Shown piece by piece: positions 14,944-23,065 of a DNA stretch of 32,542 bases. Where the stretch lies: IMG/VR virus record IMGVR_UViG_3300030430_004471, positions 1-32,542 of that record. One strand, given 5' to 3'. Below the pieces are notes generated by a model, which saw only the letters and a program-made list of their open reading frames with translations, was not told the DNA's origin and did not search any database. This stretch comes from a virus. The position numbers were made by a program, and so were the translations under genes. The first letter of the stretch is position 1. The number at the start of each line of letters is the position of its first letter.

Positions 14944-14960
14944 CATAAAAAATAATCATA

Positions 14961-15488
14961 ATGAGGCAAATAAATATTTTAAGTGAAAGTGGTGGTGAGC
15001 CAGTAAACTTATCAGATGTAAAAAATTATATTAAAGTAGATTTTTCTGATGATGATGTATTAATTGAAACTATGCTAACTACTGCTAGAGTGTGGTGTGA
15101 GAATTATATTAGTAGAGATATTGTAGTTAAACAAAGGGAATATTTTTTACCTAAAACAAATGGTGTTTTTGATTTACCATTTGGCCCTATAGCCACAATA
15201 GATGAAGTTAAAATAAATGGCAGTGTTACTACTGCTTATGATACTTTAGGTTTTAATAATGAAACTATAGAGCTTAATGCTGGTGAATCTGAAAAGGTAA
15301 TAGTTAAATATACTACAGCTGGTTATACAGATGCTAATTTAAATACAAACATGATTAAAAGTGCAATTATGCAGCTGGTTTCTACTTATTATGATAATAG
15401 GAGTGAATTTGAAGTAGGTGTAGGTATAAACAATATACCTACTGGAGTTACCACTATTTTATCATCCTTAAAATCTCAATTTATTTAG
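14961..15488 (+). CDS. Head-tail connector protein, gp6/gp15-like
   Basis: This 175-residue protein resembles the HK97 gp6 / SPP1 gp15 connector family. It begins with the typical VNLSDVKNYIKVDFSDDDVLIETMLTTARVWCENYISR helix pair. A beta-rich middle follows (FDLPFGPIATIDEVKING), then an IKSAIMQLVSTYYDNRSEF helix. It would form the ring below the portal. It starts the head-tail joining operon, and the next gene begins 1 base after its stop. Confidence 0.9.
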   Translation: MRQINILSESGGEPVNLSDVKNYIKVDFSDDDVLIETMLTTARVWCENYISRDIVVKQREYFLPKTNGVFDLPFGPIATIDEVKINGSVTTAYDTLGFNNETIELNAGESEKVIVKYTTAGYTDANLNTNMIKSAIMQLVSTYYDNRSEFEVGVGINNIPTGVTTILSSLKSQFI

Positions 15489-15489
15489 A

Positions 15490-15822
15490 ATGAAAAAAAT
15501 ACAAGCTGGTAAATTAAATAAAAGAATATCACTAAAAACCTTTGCAGCTGTCGCTGATGGTTATGGTGGCTTTACTACTGGCTCTGAAACTAGTAGCTCT
15601 ACTATATGGGCAAATGTAAAAGTAAAAGATAGTGATATAGTAGATGAGTTTGGTGAGGTAATTAATAAAGTAATGGTAGAGTTTTTAGTAAGAAAAGATG
15701 CAGCTGGTGCATACAATGCTACAGATATTTTAGAGTACGAAAGTAAGCAGTATAGAATTAATAAAGTATATGATATAGAGATAGATAATTATACTAAAAT
15801 TTTGGCTACTAAATTAGATTAA
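15490..15822 (+). CDS. Head closure / head-tail joining protein
   Basis: This 110-residue protein is of the phage head-tail joining family (SPP1 gp16-like). It opens IQAGKLNKRISLKTFAAVADGYGGF, then a Trp-Ala-x-Val strand (TIWANVKVKDS), then VEFLVRKDAAGAYNATDILEYESKQYRINKVYDI, the usual beta-barrel pattern. It seals the connector after packaging. Its position between the connector and gp10-like genes is canonical. Confidence 0.88.
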   Translation: MKKIQAGKLNKRISLKTFAAVADGYGGFTTGSETSSSTIWANVKVKDSDIVDEFGEVINKVMVEFLVRKDAAGAYNATDILEYESKQYRINKVYDIEIDNYTKILATKLD

Positions 15823-15823
15823 G

Positions 15824-16279
15824 ATGAAAGCAACAATATTAGTAAATGCTGGTGATATGAAGCGTGCTAAAAAAGCCATGAAAAAACTGGCAGCTTTTGA
15901 AGCTAAAGAATTAAGCACTGAGATAAAAAAATGTGTTTTAGATATTGATTTTAGGGCTAAACAAAAAGTAGCTGTAGCCAGCCCTAATGGTGGTACTTTA
16001 AAAAGAAGTATTAGATTTGGCGCTAGTGGTAATAGGGCGTATAATAAAGCAGATGCTAAATATGCAGCTTATGTAGAATTTGGCACTGGTAGTAAATATA
16101 GTGGTGATGAGTTAGATGCTCTGGATATACCTAGAGATTATTCAGCTCAGTTTAAGGGCAAAAGCCAAGATAGAGTACATTTACCAGCTAGACCATTTTT
16201 GTTTAACAGCGCTAGAGAGGCTATACCAATTATGTATAAAAATATAATTAATAAATTAAATAATATTTTAGATAAATGA
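15824..16279 (+). CDS. HK97 gp10-like neck/tail completion protein
   Basis: This 151-residue protein begins 1 base after the preceding stop. The family signature is visible: FRAKQKVAVASPNGGTLKRSI, then YAAYVEFGTGSKY, and VHLPARPFLFNSAREAI near the C-terminus. Such proteins help tail completion or joining. It overlaps the next gene by 4 bases (ATGA). Confidence 0.9.
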   Translation: MKATILVNAGDMKRAKKAMKKLAAFEAKELSTEIKKCVLDIDFRAKQKVAVASPNGGTLKRSIRFGASGNRAYNKADAKYAAYVEFGTGSKYSGDELDALDIPRDYSAQFKGKSQDRVHLPARPFLFNSAREAIPIMYKNIINKLNNILDK

Positions 16280-16713
16280 TAATTACAGCTCATCATATTA
16301 GAAAGGCTATTTTTGATGCTCTAAATGGTAATGTAAACTATAGTGGCTCAGCAGTGCCAGTATATAACAAAGTGCCACATAATACTAGCTATCCATTTAT
16401 TAAGATTTATGGTGATTCTGAAAAATCTATAAACCTAAATCAAAGTGATTTTATTAATGAGGTTGTTACAAAAATAGAAGTAGTTACAAGATTTAAAGGT
16501 AATGCTGGTGGTGAGCTGCAAGCTCAGCTGATTTCATCCCTTATTTTAGATATTATAAAACCTAATGCTGGTGCTGCTTTTACTGGTCTGCATAGTAGCT
16601 TAAATAATTTAATATGTAGATTAGAAAATATTATTTATTTAGAAGATTATACAAAAGATAATACATATTATAGAGCCATTATATCTTTCATCACTGATAC
16701 TCAAAATACATAA
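16276..16713 (+). CDS. Tail terminator/completion protein (DUF3168-like)
   Basis: This 145-residue protein has the layout of the tail terminator family. An N-terminal helix (HHIRKAIFDAL) is followed by PVYNKVPHNTSYPFIKIYGDSE and VVTKIEVVTRFKGNAGGELQAQLISSLILDII, and the C-terminal strands end YYRAIISFITDT. It would cap the tail tube. The ATGA overlap on one side and a 1-base overlap on the other show tight translational coupling. Confidence 0.85.
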   Translation: MIITAHHIRKAIFDALNGNVNYSGSAVPVYNKVPHNTSYPFIKIYGDSEKSINLNQSDFINEVVTKIEVVTRFKGNAGGELQAQLISSLILDIIKPNAGAAFTGLHSSLNNLICRLENIIYLEDYTKDNTYYRAIISFITDTQNT

Positions 16714-16904
16714 TGAAAAAATTAATATTAATCTTTTTATTAATTACTAGTTGTGCTAGTGTACCAAAAGAAAGATTAGCGCCAGATACTTTATTTGAGG
16801 CTTTAAATATTAATGACAATAATCAGAAATTTAACAAAGGTTTAATGAGAACATTAGTGTTTAGTACTGCTGTTTTTATACTTACTATTATAGCTGAAAA
16901 GTAA
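16713..16904 (+). CDS. Small lipoprotein with C-terminal membrane helix
   Basis: This 63-residue protein has a lipoprotein signal (LLITSC, lipid Cys14) and a second hydrophobic helix at the C-terminus (about residues 45-60). An outer-membrane lipid anchor plus a C-terminal helix is the plan of a one-piece spanin, but only about 30 residues lie between the two anchors, which is short for bridging the periplasm. It precedes a membrane/coiled-coil gene and the lysis genes, so a lysis role is reasonable but inferred. Confidence 0.6.
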   Translation: MKKLILIFLLITSCASVPKERLAPDTLFEALNINDNNQKFNKGLMRTLVFSTAVFILTIIAEK

Positions 16905-16940
16905 CAATATTTTTTACATAAAACTTATTTTTTTTTTGAT

Positions 16941-16948
16941 TAAATTTG
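16941..16948 (+). promoter_or_regulatory. Possible promoter (-7 element) in the lysis region
   Basis: TAAATTTG matches TAnnTTTG. It ends 5 bases before the ATG at 16954, so that gene would have almost no leader; the gene at 17109 would have a normal one. The -33 element is unclear. Confidence 0.45.
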
Positions 16949-16953
16949 TAGAT

Positions 16954-17109
16954 ATGAAAAGGATTTATAATATAATTAAATTAGGTTTCATTAGGCGCTG
17001 GAATACTATGCTTAATAAAATGTGTATTAATTGCAGCTGCCGAGTTTATAAGGCAGATTTTGAAAATTCAAAGTGCTGTGATTGGTCATGGCGTAAAAAG
17101 GACTGGTAA
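16954..17109 (+). CDS. Cys/Trp-rich small protein, 51 aa
   Basis: This short basic protein has five Cys in two groups (CINCSC at about 24-29 and CC at 41-42) and four Trp. The C-x-x-C and C-C spacing could bind a metal, as in a small zinc ribbon. It ends 1 base into the next gene (TAATG). No family is recognised. It is supported by the close junction and the promoter-like element upstream. Confidence 0.5.
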   Translation: MKRIYNIIKLGFIRRWNTMLNKMCINCSCRVYKADFENSKCCDWSWRKKDW

Positions 17110-17387
17110 TGGCTCAAGAAATAAATGAAAATACTAAACTTACACTGGATTTAAAAACTATTGCTATAGTGGTGAGCTTTACTATTACCTTAGCCTCAAT
17201 GTGGTTTACTTTAAAATCTGATATAGCTCTAGCTAAAGAATTACCAGCGCCAGAGGTTTCTAAAGTTGAATATGATTTAAAAGATAAATTAGTTAGAGAG
17301 CAAATTTTTCAAACTAGTGAAGATGTAAATGAAATAAAAGAAACTTTAAAAAGGCTAGAGGAAAGAGTTTATGAATTAAATAAATAA
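17109..17387 (+). CDS. Membrane protein with periplasmic coiled coil (i-spanin-like)
   Basis: This 92-residue protein has a short polar N-terminus, one membrane helix (about residues 15-37) and then a soluble part ending in a Glu/Lys/Leu heptad region (SEDVNEIKETLKRLEERVYELNK). That is the plan of an inner-membrane spanin or of the small membrane protein often found next to endolysins. With the lipoprotein at 16713 it could form a spanin pair, although a 51-aa gene separates them. The role is inferred from layout and neighbours. Confidence 0.6.
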   Translation: MAQEINENTKLTLDLKTIAIVVSFTITLASMWFTLKSDIALAKELPAPEVSKVEYDLKDKLVREQIFQTSEDVNEIKETLKRLEERVYELNK

Positions 17388-17390
17388 CTC

Positions 17391-17723
17391 ATGAGGGCTG
17401 TAATTATTTCTATTTTTTGTTTAATGTTAAATTCAGCTTACGCTCAGTACAAAAATGATATATCTATAGTACAATTTACAGCAGATTTTGTAGAATCTGA
17501 AAGCCTTAAAAAATTTAAAAATCATAATACATTTACCTTTATACTTTCAAAGCACACTGAATATTTTGAAAAGGAAAATATAAAAGTAGTGCCTACTATT
17601 GTACTTTATAATAATGGTAAAGAAATAATCAGAGTTAAATCTAACATTATGCTAGAGCTGCCAGATGATTGGGAAAAGCAAATAGCAAATGAAATAGATG
17701 AGCTTTTAAAAAATAAATTTTAA
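17391..17723 (+). CDS. Exported thioredoxin-like protein without CXXC
   Basis: Residues 1-18 are a signal peptide (cleavage likely after AYA). The mature ~92 residues follow a thioredoxin-like pattern: ISIVQFTADFVESESLKKF, where the CXXC is replaced by E-S-E-S, then FTFILSKHTEYFEKENIKVVPTIVLYNNGKEIIRV with the family cis-proline in VVPT, then a C-terminal helix. Without the Cys pair it cannot do thiol-disulfide exchange and may act as a chaperone or binding partner. It is adjacent to the exported protein that follows (2-base gap), perhaps helping it in the periplasm. Confidence 0.75.
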   Translation: MRAVIISIFCLMLNSAYAQYKNDISIVQFTADFVESESLKKFKNHNTFTFILSKHTEYFEKENIKVVPTIVLYNNGKEIIRVKSNIMLELPDDWEKQIANEIDELLKNKF

Positions 17724-17725
17724 CT

Positions 17726-18898
17726 ATGAACAGAAAAAAATTAACCGAAAAATTAACAGCAAAAGCGCTACTATTTTTAGTAGTGTTTTTTGTAATAATG
17801 TTATTTACTGCAAACCTTAGCGCTCAAGTTATTGATAATAAAGCTGAGGATAAAATGGTAAAAAAATATAAAACAAAAAAATTTATAAAAGATATATTTA
17901 ATTATAGTACTTTTTTTGCAGCCTATAGTGAATCTAGCCCACTATTTCAGCCAGAAAGATTTTTTGTAACTCAAGCTGGTGAGGTAATAAATGTAACGCC
18001 AGAAATAGGTAATGATTATTTAGTAAATATTGGACTTAGAAAATTAGCTAGATTTGATTACACTAATAAGCAAAATAGATACTATGATGGCTCTGAGCGT
18101 AATCCATCATTAAGCTCTAATGTAGGCGCTATAAATGGCTTAGAGTATTTATTTATGTATAGTAAAGGCCAGCAACAAAATAGGCAATATAAAAGCCATA
18201 GATATTTTGTTAGATATTCTGCTAAATATTGGTCTTTAAAATTAGAATCTCAAAAAAATGGCCTTATAAATCTTAATTATGAAAATGCTGATTTGAGATT
18301 TAGATTACCTATTAAAAATTTAAGCCTTTCAGCTGGTGCATCTTTGCGCACCCATGCGCCCTATGGCTATTTACCTATAGATGATTATTTAGAAGAAAAT
18401 CCATGGTGGGATTTAGCCTATGAAAATGGTTACATGGATTACTATTATGGTATAGATTATGATAATGATGGCCAGCTAGATAATTTTGACTGGTGGTGGG
18501 CAAATCCAGAGGGTGTAAGAATAGCTGATACAGATGCTGATTTTAGGCGTAATCATTTTACTGATATAGTAAATAGATATAATAAAACTGAGCTAGATAA
18601 GATAGGCACACTGGGTACTTTATCAGCTGTAGTTGGTTTAGATTATTATTATTTTAGAGATAAATTTTTTAGTCATTTATGGGCTAATGCTTATCCAATA
18701 CATAAACACATTATAGGTGATTTTGATTATAGTTATGAGCTAGTATATGGCTCAGATAATTGGGTAGATTATAATGCTGGTCTTATGATGGGCTGGAATG
18801 TATCACAAAAAATTTCTATCTTTACTGAATATGAAATTACTAAGTTTTGGGATAAAAAATTATCATTTCTTAAAACTGGTATAAATTTAAAACTATGA
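17726..18898 (+). CDS. Exported protein, probable outer-membrane beta-barrel
   Basis: This 390-residue protein has a long signal peptide (about 1-33, ending LSA before Gln). The mature part is rich in Tyr, Trp, Phe and Asn, with alternating strands such as RYFVRYSAKYWSLKLESQ, LRFRLPIKNLSLSAGASLR and the last segment ISIFTEYEITKFWDKKLSF. The whole suggests a beta-barrel in the outer membrane. An Asp-rich loop, DYDNDGQLDNFDWWW, resembles a calcium-binding loop. It lies between the thioredoxin-like gene and the endolysin gene. Possible roles are outer-membrane disruption or blocking superinfection; neither is shown. Confidence 0.7.
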   Translation: MNRKKLTEKLTAKALLFLVVFFVIMLFTANLSAQVIDNKAEDKMVKKYKTKKFIKDIFNYSTFFAAYSESSPLFQPERFFVTQAGEVINVTPEIGNDYLVNIGLRKLARFDYTNKQNRYYDGSERNPSLSSNVGAINGLEYLFMYSKGQQQNRQYKSHRYFVRYSAKYWSLKLESQKNGLINLNYENADLRFRLPIKNLSLSAGASLRTHAPYGYLPIDDYLEENPWWDLAYENGYMDYYYGIDYDNDGQLDNFDWWWANPEGVRIADTDADFRRNHFTDIVNRYNKTELDKIGTLGTLSAVVGLDYYYFRDKFFSHLWANAYPIHKHIIGDFDYSYELVYGSDNWVDYNAGLMMGWNVSQKISIFTEYEITKFWDKKLSFLKTGINLKL

Positions 18899-19284
18899 TG
18901 AAATATTTTGATTATTCCGAATTTGACCAAAAGGGTTTAAAAGGCTCTGGTAAAGAGTTTATGAATCCAGATTTTTTAAAGTTATGTGATATGCTTAGGG
19001 AAAGATTTGGTAAACCACTAAAAGTAAATAGTGGCTATAGGTCAGAGGAATATAATAAAAAGATTGGTGGCGTTTCTAACAGCTCACATATAAAAGGTTT
19101 AGCTGCTGATTTCGCTATAAGCTCTAGCGCTGATAGATGGAAATTTATTAAATGCTGTTTTGAGCTAGGTATTACTAGAATAGGTATAGGAAATTCTTTT
19201 ATTCATATTGATATTGATACTGATAAAACTGGTAAACTCATTTGGGATTATTATGGTAGCGCTAATAAAAGTAAAAAGAAATAA
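18895..19284 (+). CDS. Endolysin, M15 family peptidase
   Basis: This 129-residue enzyme belongs to the zinc D-Ala-D-Ala carboxypeptidase / L-Ala-D-Glu endopeptidase fold. LKVNSGYRSEEYNKKIGG is typical, followed by zinc ligands His65 and Asp72 in SSHIKGLAADFA and His104 in FIHIDID. It would cut peptidoglycan peptides at lysis. It has no signal peptide, so release needs the holin encoded next (1-base overlap). Two ATG codons in tandem (18895, 18898) could start it; the first overlaps the upstream stop. Confidence 0.92.
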   Translation: MMKYFDYSEFDQKGLKGSGKEFMNPDFLKLCDMLRERFGKPLKVNSGYRSEEYNKKIGGVSNSSHIKGLAADFAISSSADRWKFIKCCFELGITRIGIGNSFIHIDIDTDKTGKLIWDYYGSANKSKKK

Positions 19285-19712
19285 TGCCAGATAAGAAAAA
19301 ACCTTTTAAAGAAACTAAGCTGGGTAAATTTTTATCATCTAAAGGCAGCAAGCTAGTAGATGTTATTGGTGATGTGCTGCCAGATAAAGGTGTTTTAGGC
19401 GTTGTAAAGGGCCTAATTGACAAAGATGATGCTTTACCTACAGCTGATAAAGATATGGCCTTAGAGCTGCTGAAAATGGATATGGCTGAGATGGATGCAG
19501 TAACTAAGCGCTGGGTAGCTGATGCAGCCAGCTCTAAGCTAGCTGCTAATGTTAGGCCTTTAACTTTGGTATTTTTTTCTATTGCTTATGTCATTGGCTG
19601 GTTTATGCATTATGAGCTTACAGCTATTACTGGATTACTCCAGTTAATTTTTGGCGCTTATTTTGGCAGCAGAGGTTTTGAAAAGGTGATGGGTAATAAT
19701 AGGCATAAATAA
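19284..19712 (+). CDS. Holin of the 3TM type
   Basis: This 142-residue protein has a charged N-terminal half ending in the family-like segment AEMDAVTKRWVADAASSKLAANVRPLTLVFF. Hydrophobic helices follow (about 93-110 and 113-133), with the GAYFGSRGFEKV ending seen in GTA-type 3TM holins. It would open the inner membrane to release the endolysin encoded just before it. Confidence 0.85.
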   Translation: MPDKKKPFKETKLGKFLSSKGSKLVDVIGDVLPDKGVLGVVKGLIDKDDALPTADKDMALELLKMDMAEMDAVTKRWVADAASSKLAANVRPLTLVFFSIAYVIGWFMHYELTAITGLLQLIFGAYFGSRGFEKVMGNNRHK

Positions 19713-19840
19713 TGGCCAGAAAAGCACAAGTAGCTACATATAAACCACCTAAAAAAAAATCTCATCCACATAATAAAAATGCTAGTAGGCTTAAATCATC
19801 TAAAGGTTATAAAAAACCTTATAGGGGTCAAGGCAGATGA
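19712..19840 (+). CDS. Small very basic protein, 42 aa
   Basis: This short gene overlaps the holin stop by 1 base. It encodes an almost uniformly basic peptide, MARKAQVATYKPPKKK, then SRLKSSKGYKKPYRGQGR. I recall similar small basic peptides in other Bacteroidetes phages, but no function. It could bind nucleic acid or a capsid surface. Confidence 0.65.
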   Translation: MARKAQVATYKPPKKKSHPHNKNASRLKSSKGYKKPYRGQGR

Positions 19841-19855
19841 TAGATTTATTTTGTT

Positions 19856-19863
19856 TAAATTTG
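19856..19863 (+). promoter_or_regulatory. Promoter -7 element before the fibre genes
   Basis: TAAATTTG matches TAnnTTTG and lies 20 bases before the ATG at 19884. No clear -33 TTG is visible. Confidence 0.6.
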
Positions 19864-19883
19864 TATAAAATTATTGACAAAAA

Positions 19884-21278
19884 ATGGGCTTAAAAGATAC
19901 TGCAAATTTTGCTAATATACCAGCTGCTTATAAGAGTGGTAAAATATATTCTATATTACCTATTACTAGTGGCTTTGGTCAATATGGTGATTTAACTTAC
20001 TCTGGCCCATTACAATCTAGGCAAAATTCATCTGGTAGCGTTGTTAGTAGCGTTGCTAATTTACCAGCTCTAAATTATCATATTGTAGATGGTGAAGTAG
20101 TTGGATTTCCAGAATTACAAATGGCAAAAAATAGAACTAATTTTTTTAAATATAGTGAGTATTTAAATGCTAATTGGTCAGCTGTAGGACTTACAGCTAA
20201 TTTAAACAGCACAAATATAATAAATGTAAATGGCAATTTTGGTGCTACTAAATTTATGGAAAATACTACTAACAATAGCCATAACATAAGCCAAAGTGTT
20301 AATTTACTTTCAAATAGGACTTATTTTTTTAGCATATATGTTAAACCTATTGACAGAGTTGGTTTTAGGGTTTCTAGTGCTGGTTTTGTAGCTGGCTCTA
20401 CTACTAATAATTCAGTAGAATTTGATTTAGATACTTTTAATATTGACAAATTTGATAGTAGTAGTAGTGTAGCTAGAATTCAGAAACTGCCAAATAATTG
20501 GTATAGATGCAGCTGCCAATTTACAGCAAACAGCTCTGGTGGTTTTTCTAATATAGTTATAGAAGTTGCTAGCAGAAATACTAATGGCTCTTTAGATTAT
20601 TCTTATACTGGTGATGTTAATAAGGGCTTAGCTTTATATGGCGCTCAATTAGAGGCAAATCCAAATAGCAGCGCTACAGAGCCATCACCTTATATAGTAA
20701 CTGATGGTAATATAGTAACTAGAGCAAATGCTACTATACAAAGTGGCGCTAGTACACAATCAAAGGAAATTTTTGATAGAGGTTACCCAGTTACTTTATA
20801 CTGGGAGGGTAAAATAGATAGATATGCTACTAAGCAGCATGCTTATAGTTTGCTTAATGTAGATTCTGGCTCATCTGGTACTGATTATCTTTCTTTAGAT
20901 TTTAATAGTGATACTATCATAAGGATAAGGCGTGCTAATAGTAGCCCTAGCTTTACTGAATATATAGGCAGCGTTTCTTATAGGACTACTAAAAAAGATT
21001 ATTTAAAGATAGTTGTGGTGTTTAAAAATACTACTGACTATGCTATTTATATTAATGGTTTTTTTATACAAAGTTTTAGTGGCTCTGCTATTAACTGGAA
21101 TTTTAATGGCTTAAGGCTGGGATGTGGTCTAGCTAGTAATAATGATGCGAGCCAAAGACAAAGCTATAATCAGTTTTTCTTTTGGGCTAGAGGTTTTACA
21201 GATGCTGAAGCCTCAGAGGTTTCTAGCTATAATTCTTATAATGAGATGGCTACTAGTAGTAATTTTAAATTAGGATAG
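19884..21278 (+). CDS. Fibre/lectin-like structural protein 1
   Basis: This 464-residue protein has a short N-terminal anchor-like part and a central carbohydrate-binding-type domain (KNRTNFFKYSEYLNANW, then LSNRTYFFSIYVKP, NNWYRCSCQFTA and KGLALYGAQLEANP, about residues 75-270). That order is common in phage fibre and spike proteins. The C-terminal ~190 residues look like a concanavalin-type lectin fold (YLSLDFNSDTIIRIRR, FKNTTDYAIYINGFFIQSF, NQFFFWARGFTDAE). Likely a receptor-binding or decoration protein. It is paralogous in layout to the next gene, 2 bases away. Confidence 0.75.
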   Translation: MGLKDTANFANIPAAYKSGKIYSILPITSGFGQYGDLTYSGPLQSRQNSSGSVVSSVANLPALNYHIVDGEVVGFPELQMAKNRTNFFKYSEYLNANWSAVGLTANLNSTNIINVNGNFGATKFMENTTNNSHNISQSVNLLSNRTYFFSIYVKPIDRVGFRVSSAGFVAGSTTNNSVEFDLDTFNIDKFDSSSSVARIQKLPNNWYRCSCQFTANSSGGFSNIVIEVASRNTNGSLDYSYTGDVNKGLALYGAQLEANPNSSATEPSPYIVTDGNIVTRANATIQSGASTQSKEIFDRGYPVTLYWEGKIDRYATKQHAYSLLNVDSGSSGTDYLSLDFNSDTIIRIRRANSSPSFTEYIGSVSYRTTKKDYLKIVVVFKNTTDYAIYINGFFIQSFSGSAINWNFNGLRLGCGLASNNDASQRQSYNQFFFWARGFTDAEASEVSSYNSYNEMATSSNFKLG

Positions 21279-21280
21279 AT

Positions 21281-22738
21281 ATGAGTGCTGATATTAGAAT
21301 AGGAAATGGTTTTTTTGGATATTCAGAAGATACTTTATTAGGCTATGGCGCTGGTGTTAATAATAGGGTTAGAAGTGTGATTTTTGATAGTAAAAGATTT
21401 TATACTAAGCATGTAAAAAATAAAGATGGTTATTTAGAAAATATAGTACAAAATCAGCCAGCTATAGATTATGAATTAAATAGCTCTGGCGCTTTAAGAA
21501 TAGAAAGAGCTATAGCCACTAGAAATAAATATAGTGAGGATTTTACACAATCAGAATATTTTACTAATGGCGTAACGCCTATGACTAATGCAGCTGCTAA
21601 TACTGCTTTAGGTGTTACAAGCCCAAAAAATAATTTTAAAGTTGATGCTAGTGGTACTGATAAATTAATGAAAATATTTAAGCTGCAAAATGTAAGTGGT
21701 AATAATTCTTATATACAATTTCAAGACGCAGCGCAAGGCCAAAGATATGTAGTGAGCTGCTTTTTTAAAAAAGACAATGCTAGATATGTAGGCTTTGAGC
21801 ATGCTTATAGTGGTAATCCTAATAAAGATTTAGCTGTTTATGATTTTGATAGTAATACTTTTGTTAAAGAGATTAGGAATGTATTGGATGGTGATAAAAC
21901 AATAGCAGCAAAAGCTATAAGCTATGCTAATGGCTGGGTCAGATTGGTTTTTAATTTTAAATCTATTTCTAGCACTACAGCATTAATTAGGCTTAAAGTT
22001 TTTCAAGATGCTAATGGCTTAACTACTGCCATTAATGATGCATGTTTTATTACTGGTTTTAATGTTAGTAGGTCAAATCAAGTAACTGCATTTTTTAAAA
22101 GCTATCAAAAATGTGTAGGCGCACTAGTTACCAATGGTCAAGATACTTTGACTAGAGTTAATAATACTCAATACATGCTGCCTAAACTTACTGCAAATCC
22201 AGCTAGAGGCCTTACATGGACTTTTAAATTTATCTTAAATGAGGCTAGGCAGTTTGGTAAAATAGCTTTAAACCAAACTGGTGGTGGTGCTAGTAATAAA
22301 ACCAGTATAGAATTTGAAACTTATCCTATTACAGATAGTGGCTCTTTTTATGGTGGCTTAGGATTAAGAATAAAGCATAATTTAACTAGCTCTGGTGTGC
22401 TTACTGGAAAAGATTTTATAAATCCAGTTTTAAATACTAGTAGCTTAGTATCTGGTGTAGAATATCATGTAGGTTTTACCTATACAGATGGCTTTTTAAG
22501 ATTTTCAGTTAATGGTCAAGATGCTAACGCCTTTACTGATGGCAGCACACCAGAAACTGGTGCTACTAGATATATATTTTCACCTACTTTAGATACTACT
22601 AGTACTAGGCAGATTAATGATATTAGAATAGCTGGGCAAAATAGTCAAATAAATCCAATGCCTTTAAACCTAATTGATATGGCGCTATATGACAAATCTA
22701 GTACTCAAAGTGAATTAAATTTTTTAACTTTACAATAA
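21281..22738 (+). CDS. Fibre/lectin-like structural protein 2
   Basis: This 485-residue protein has the same plan as the preceding one, at low identity: an N-terminal QPAIDYELNSSGAL segment, TRNKYSEDFTQSEYF, a beta-sandwich with RYVVSCFFKKDNARYVGF and NGWVRLVFNF, and a C-terminal lectin-like part (TWTFKFILNEARQFGKI, VEYHVGFTYTDGFLRFSVNG, IDMALYDKSSTQSEL). An old tandem duplication is likely. Probably part of the host-binding apparatus, though it could decorate the head or tail. Confidence 0.75.
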   Translation: MSADIRIGNGFFGYSEDTLLGYGAGVNNRVRSVIFDSKRFYTKHVKNKDGYLENIVQNQPAIDYELNSSGALRIERAIATRNKYSEDFTQSEYFTNGVTPMTNAAANTALGVTSPKNNFKVDASGTDKLMKIFKLQNVSGNNSYIQFQDAAQGQRYVVSCFFKKDNARYVGFEHAYSGNPNKDLAVYDFDSNTFVKEIRNVLDGDKTIAAKAISYANGWVRLVFNFKSISSTTALIRLKVFQDANGLTTAINDACFITGFNVSRSNQVTAFFKSYQKCVGALVTNGQDTLTRVNNTQYMLPKLTANPARGLTWTFKFILNEARQFGKIALNQTGGGASNKTSIEFETYPITDSGSFYGGLGLRIKHNLTSSGVLTGKDFINPVLNTSSLVSGVEYHVGFTYTDGFLRFSVNGQDANAFTDGSTPETGATRYIFSPTLDTTSTRQINDIRIAGQNSQINPMPLNLIDMALYDKSSTQSELNFLTLQ

Positions 22739-22747
22739 AATAATATT

Positions 22748-23065
22748 ATGGGAATGAAACATATAAAATATGCATTTAACAGCCAGAGTGAATGGGATAA
22801 TTTAAAATTAGATATATCTCATGAGGTTGAAACTGATGAAGATGGTAATGAGTTTATTTTTTTTAATGGTGGTGATACTATAGCTGAGCTGGGTAATATT
22901 GTTTTAAGTCAAGATGGTGAAGATGTAGTATATAGTGATACATGGCATGTAGATATTTTATGGCTAGAAGAAGATAATGAGCCAGAAAGTTTTAAAGAAT
23001 TTGCACTAGTATTAGACAATATTGGTATTCATGTATTTGCTGGCTTTAATTACCTAAATCAATAA
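22748..23065 (+). CDS. Small acidic conserved-looking protein, 105 aa
   Basis: This acidic protein has IKYAFNSQSEWDNLK at the N-terminus, NGGDTIAELGNIVLSQDGED in the middle and WHVDILWLEEDNEPESFKEF before a C-terminal IHVFAGFNYLNQ. I recall the same W-H-V-D-x-L-W and H-x-F-A-G pattern in small proteins of other phages, without a function. An ATG 6 bases downstream (22754) is an alternative start. Its position right after the fibre genes suggests a fibre chaperone or small structural protein. Confidence 0.7.
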   Translation: MGMKHIKYAFNSQSEWDNLKLDISHEVETDEDGNEFIFFNGGDTIAELGNIVLSQDGEDVVYSDTWHVDILWLEEDNEPESFKEFALVLDNIGIHVFAGFNYLNQ

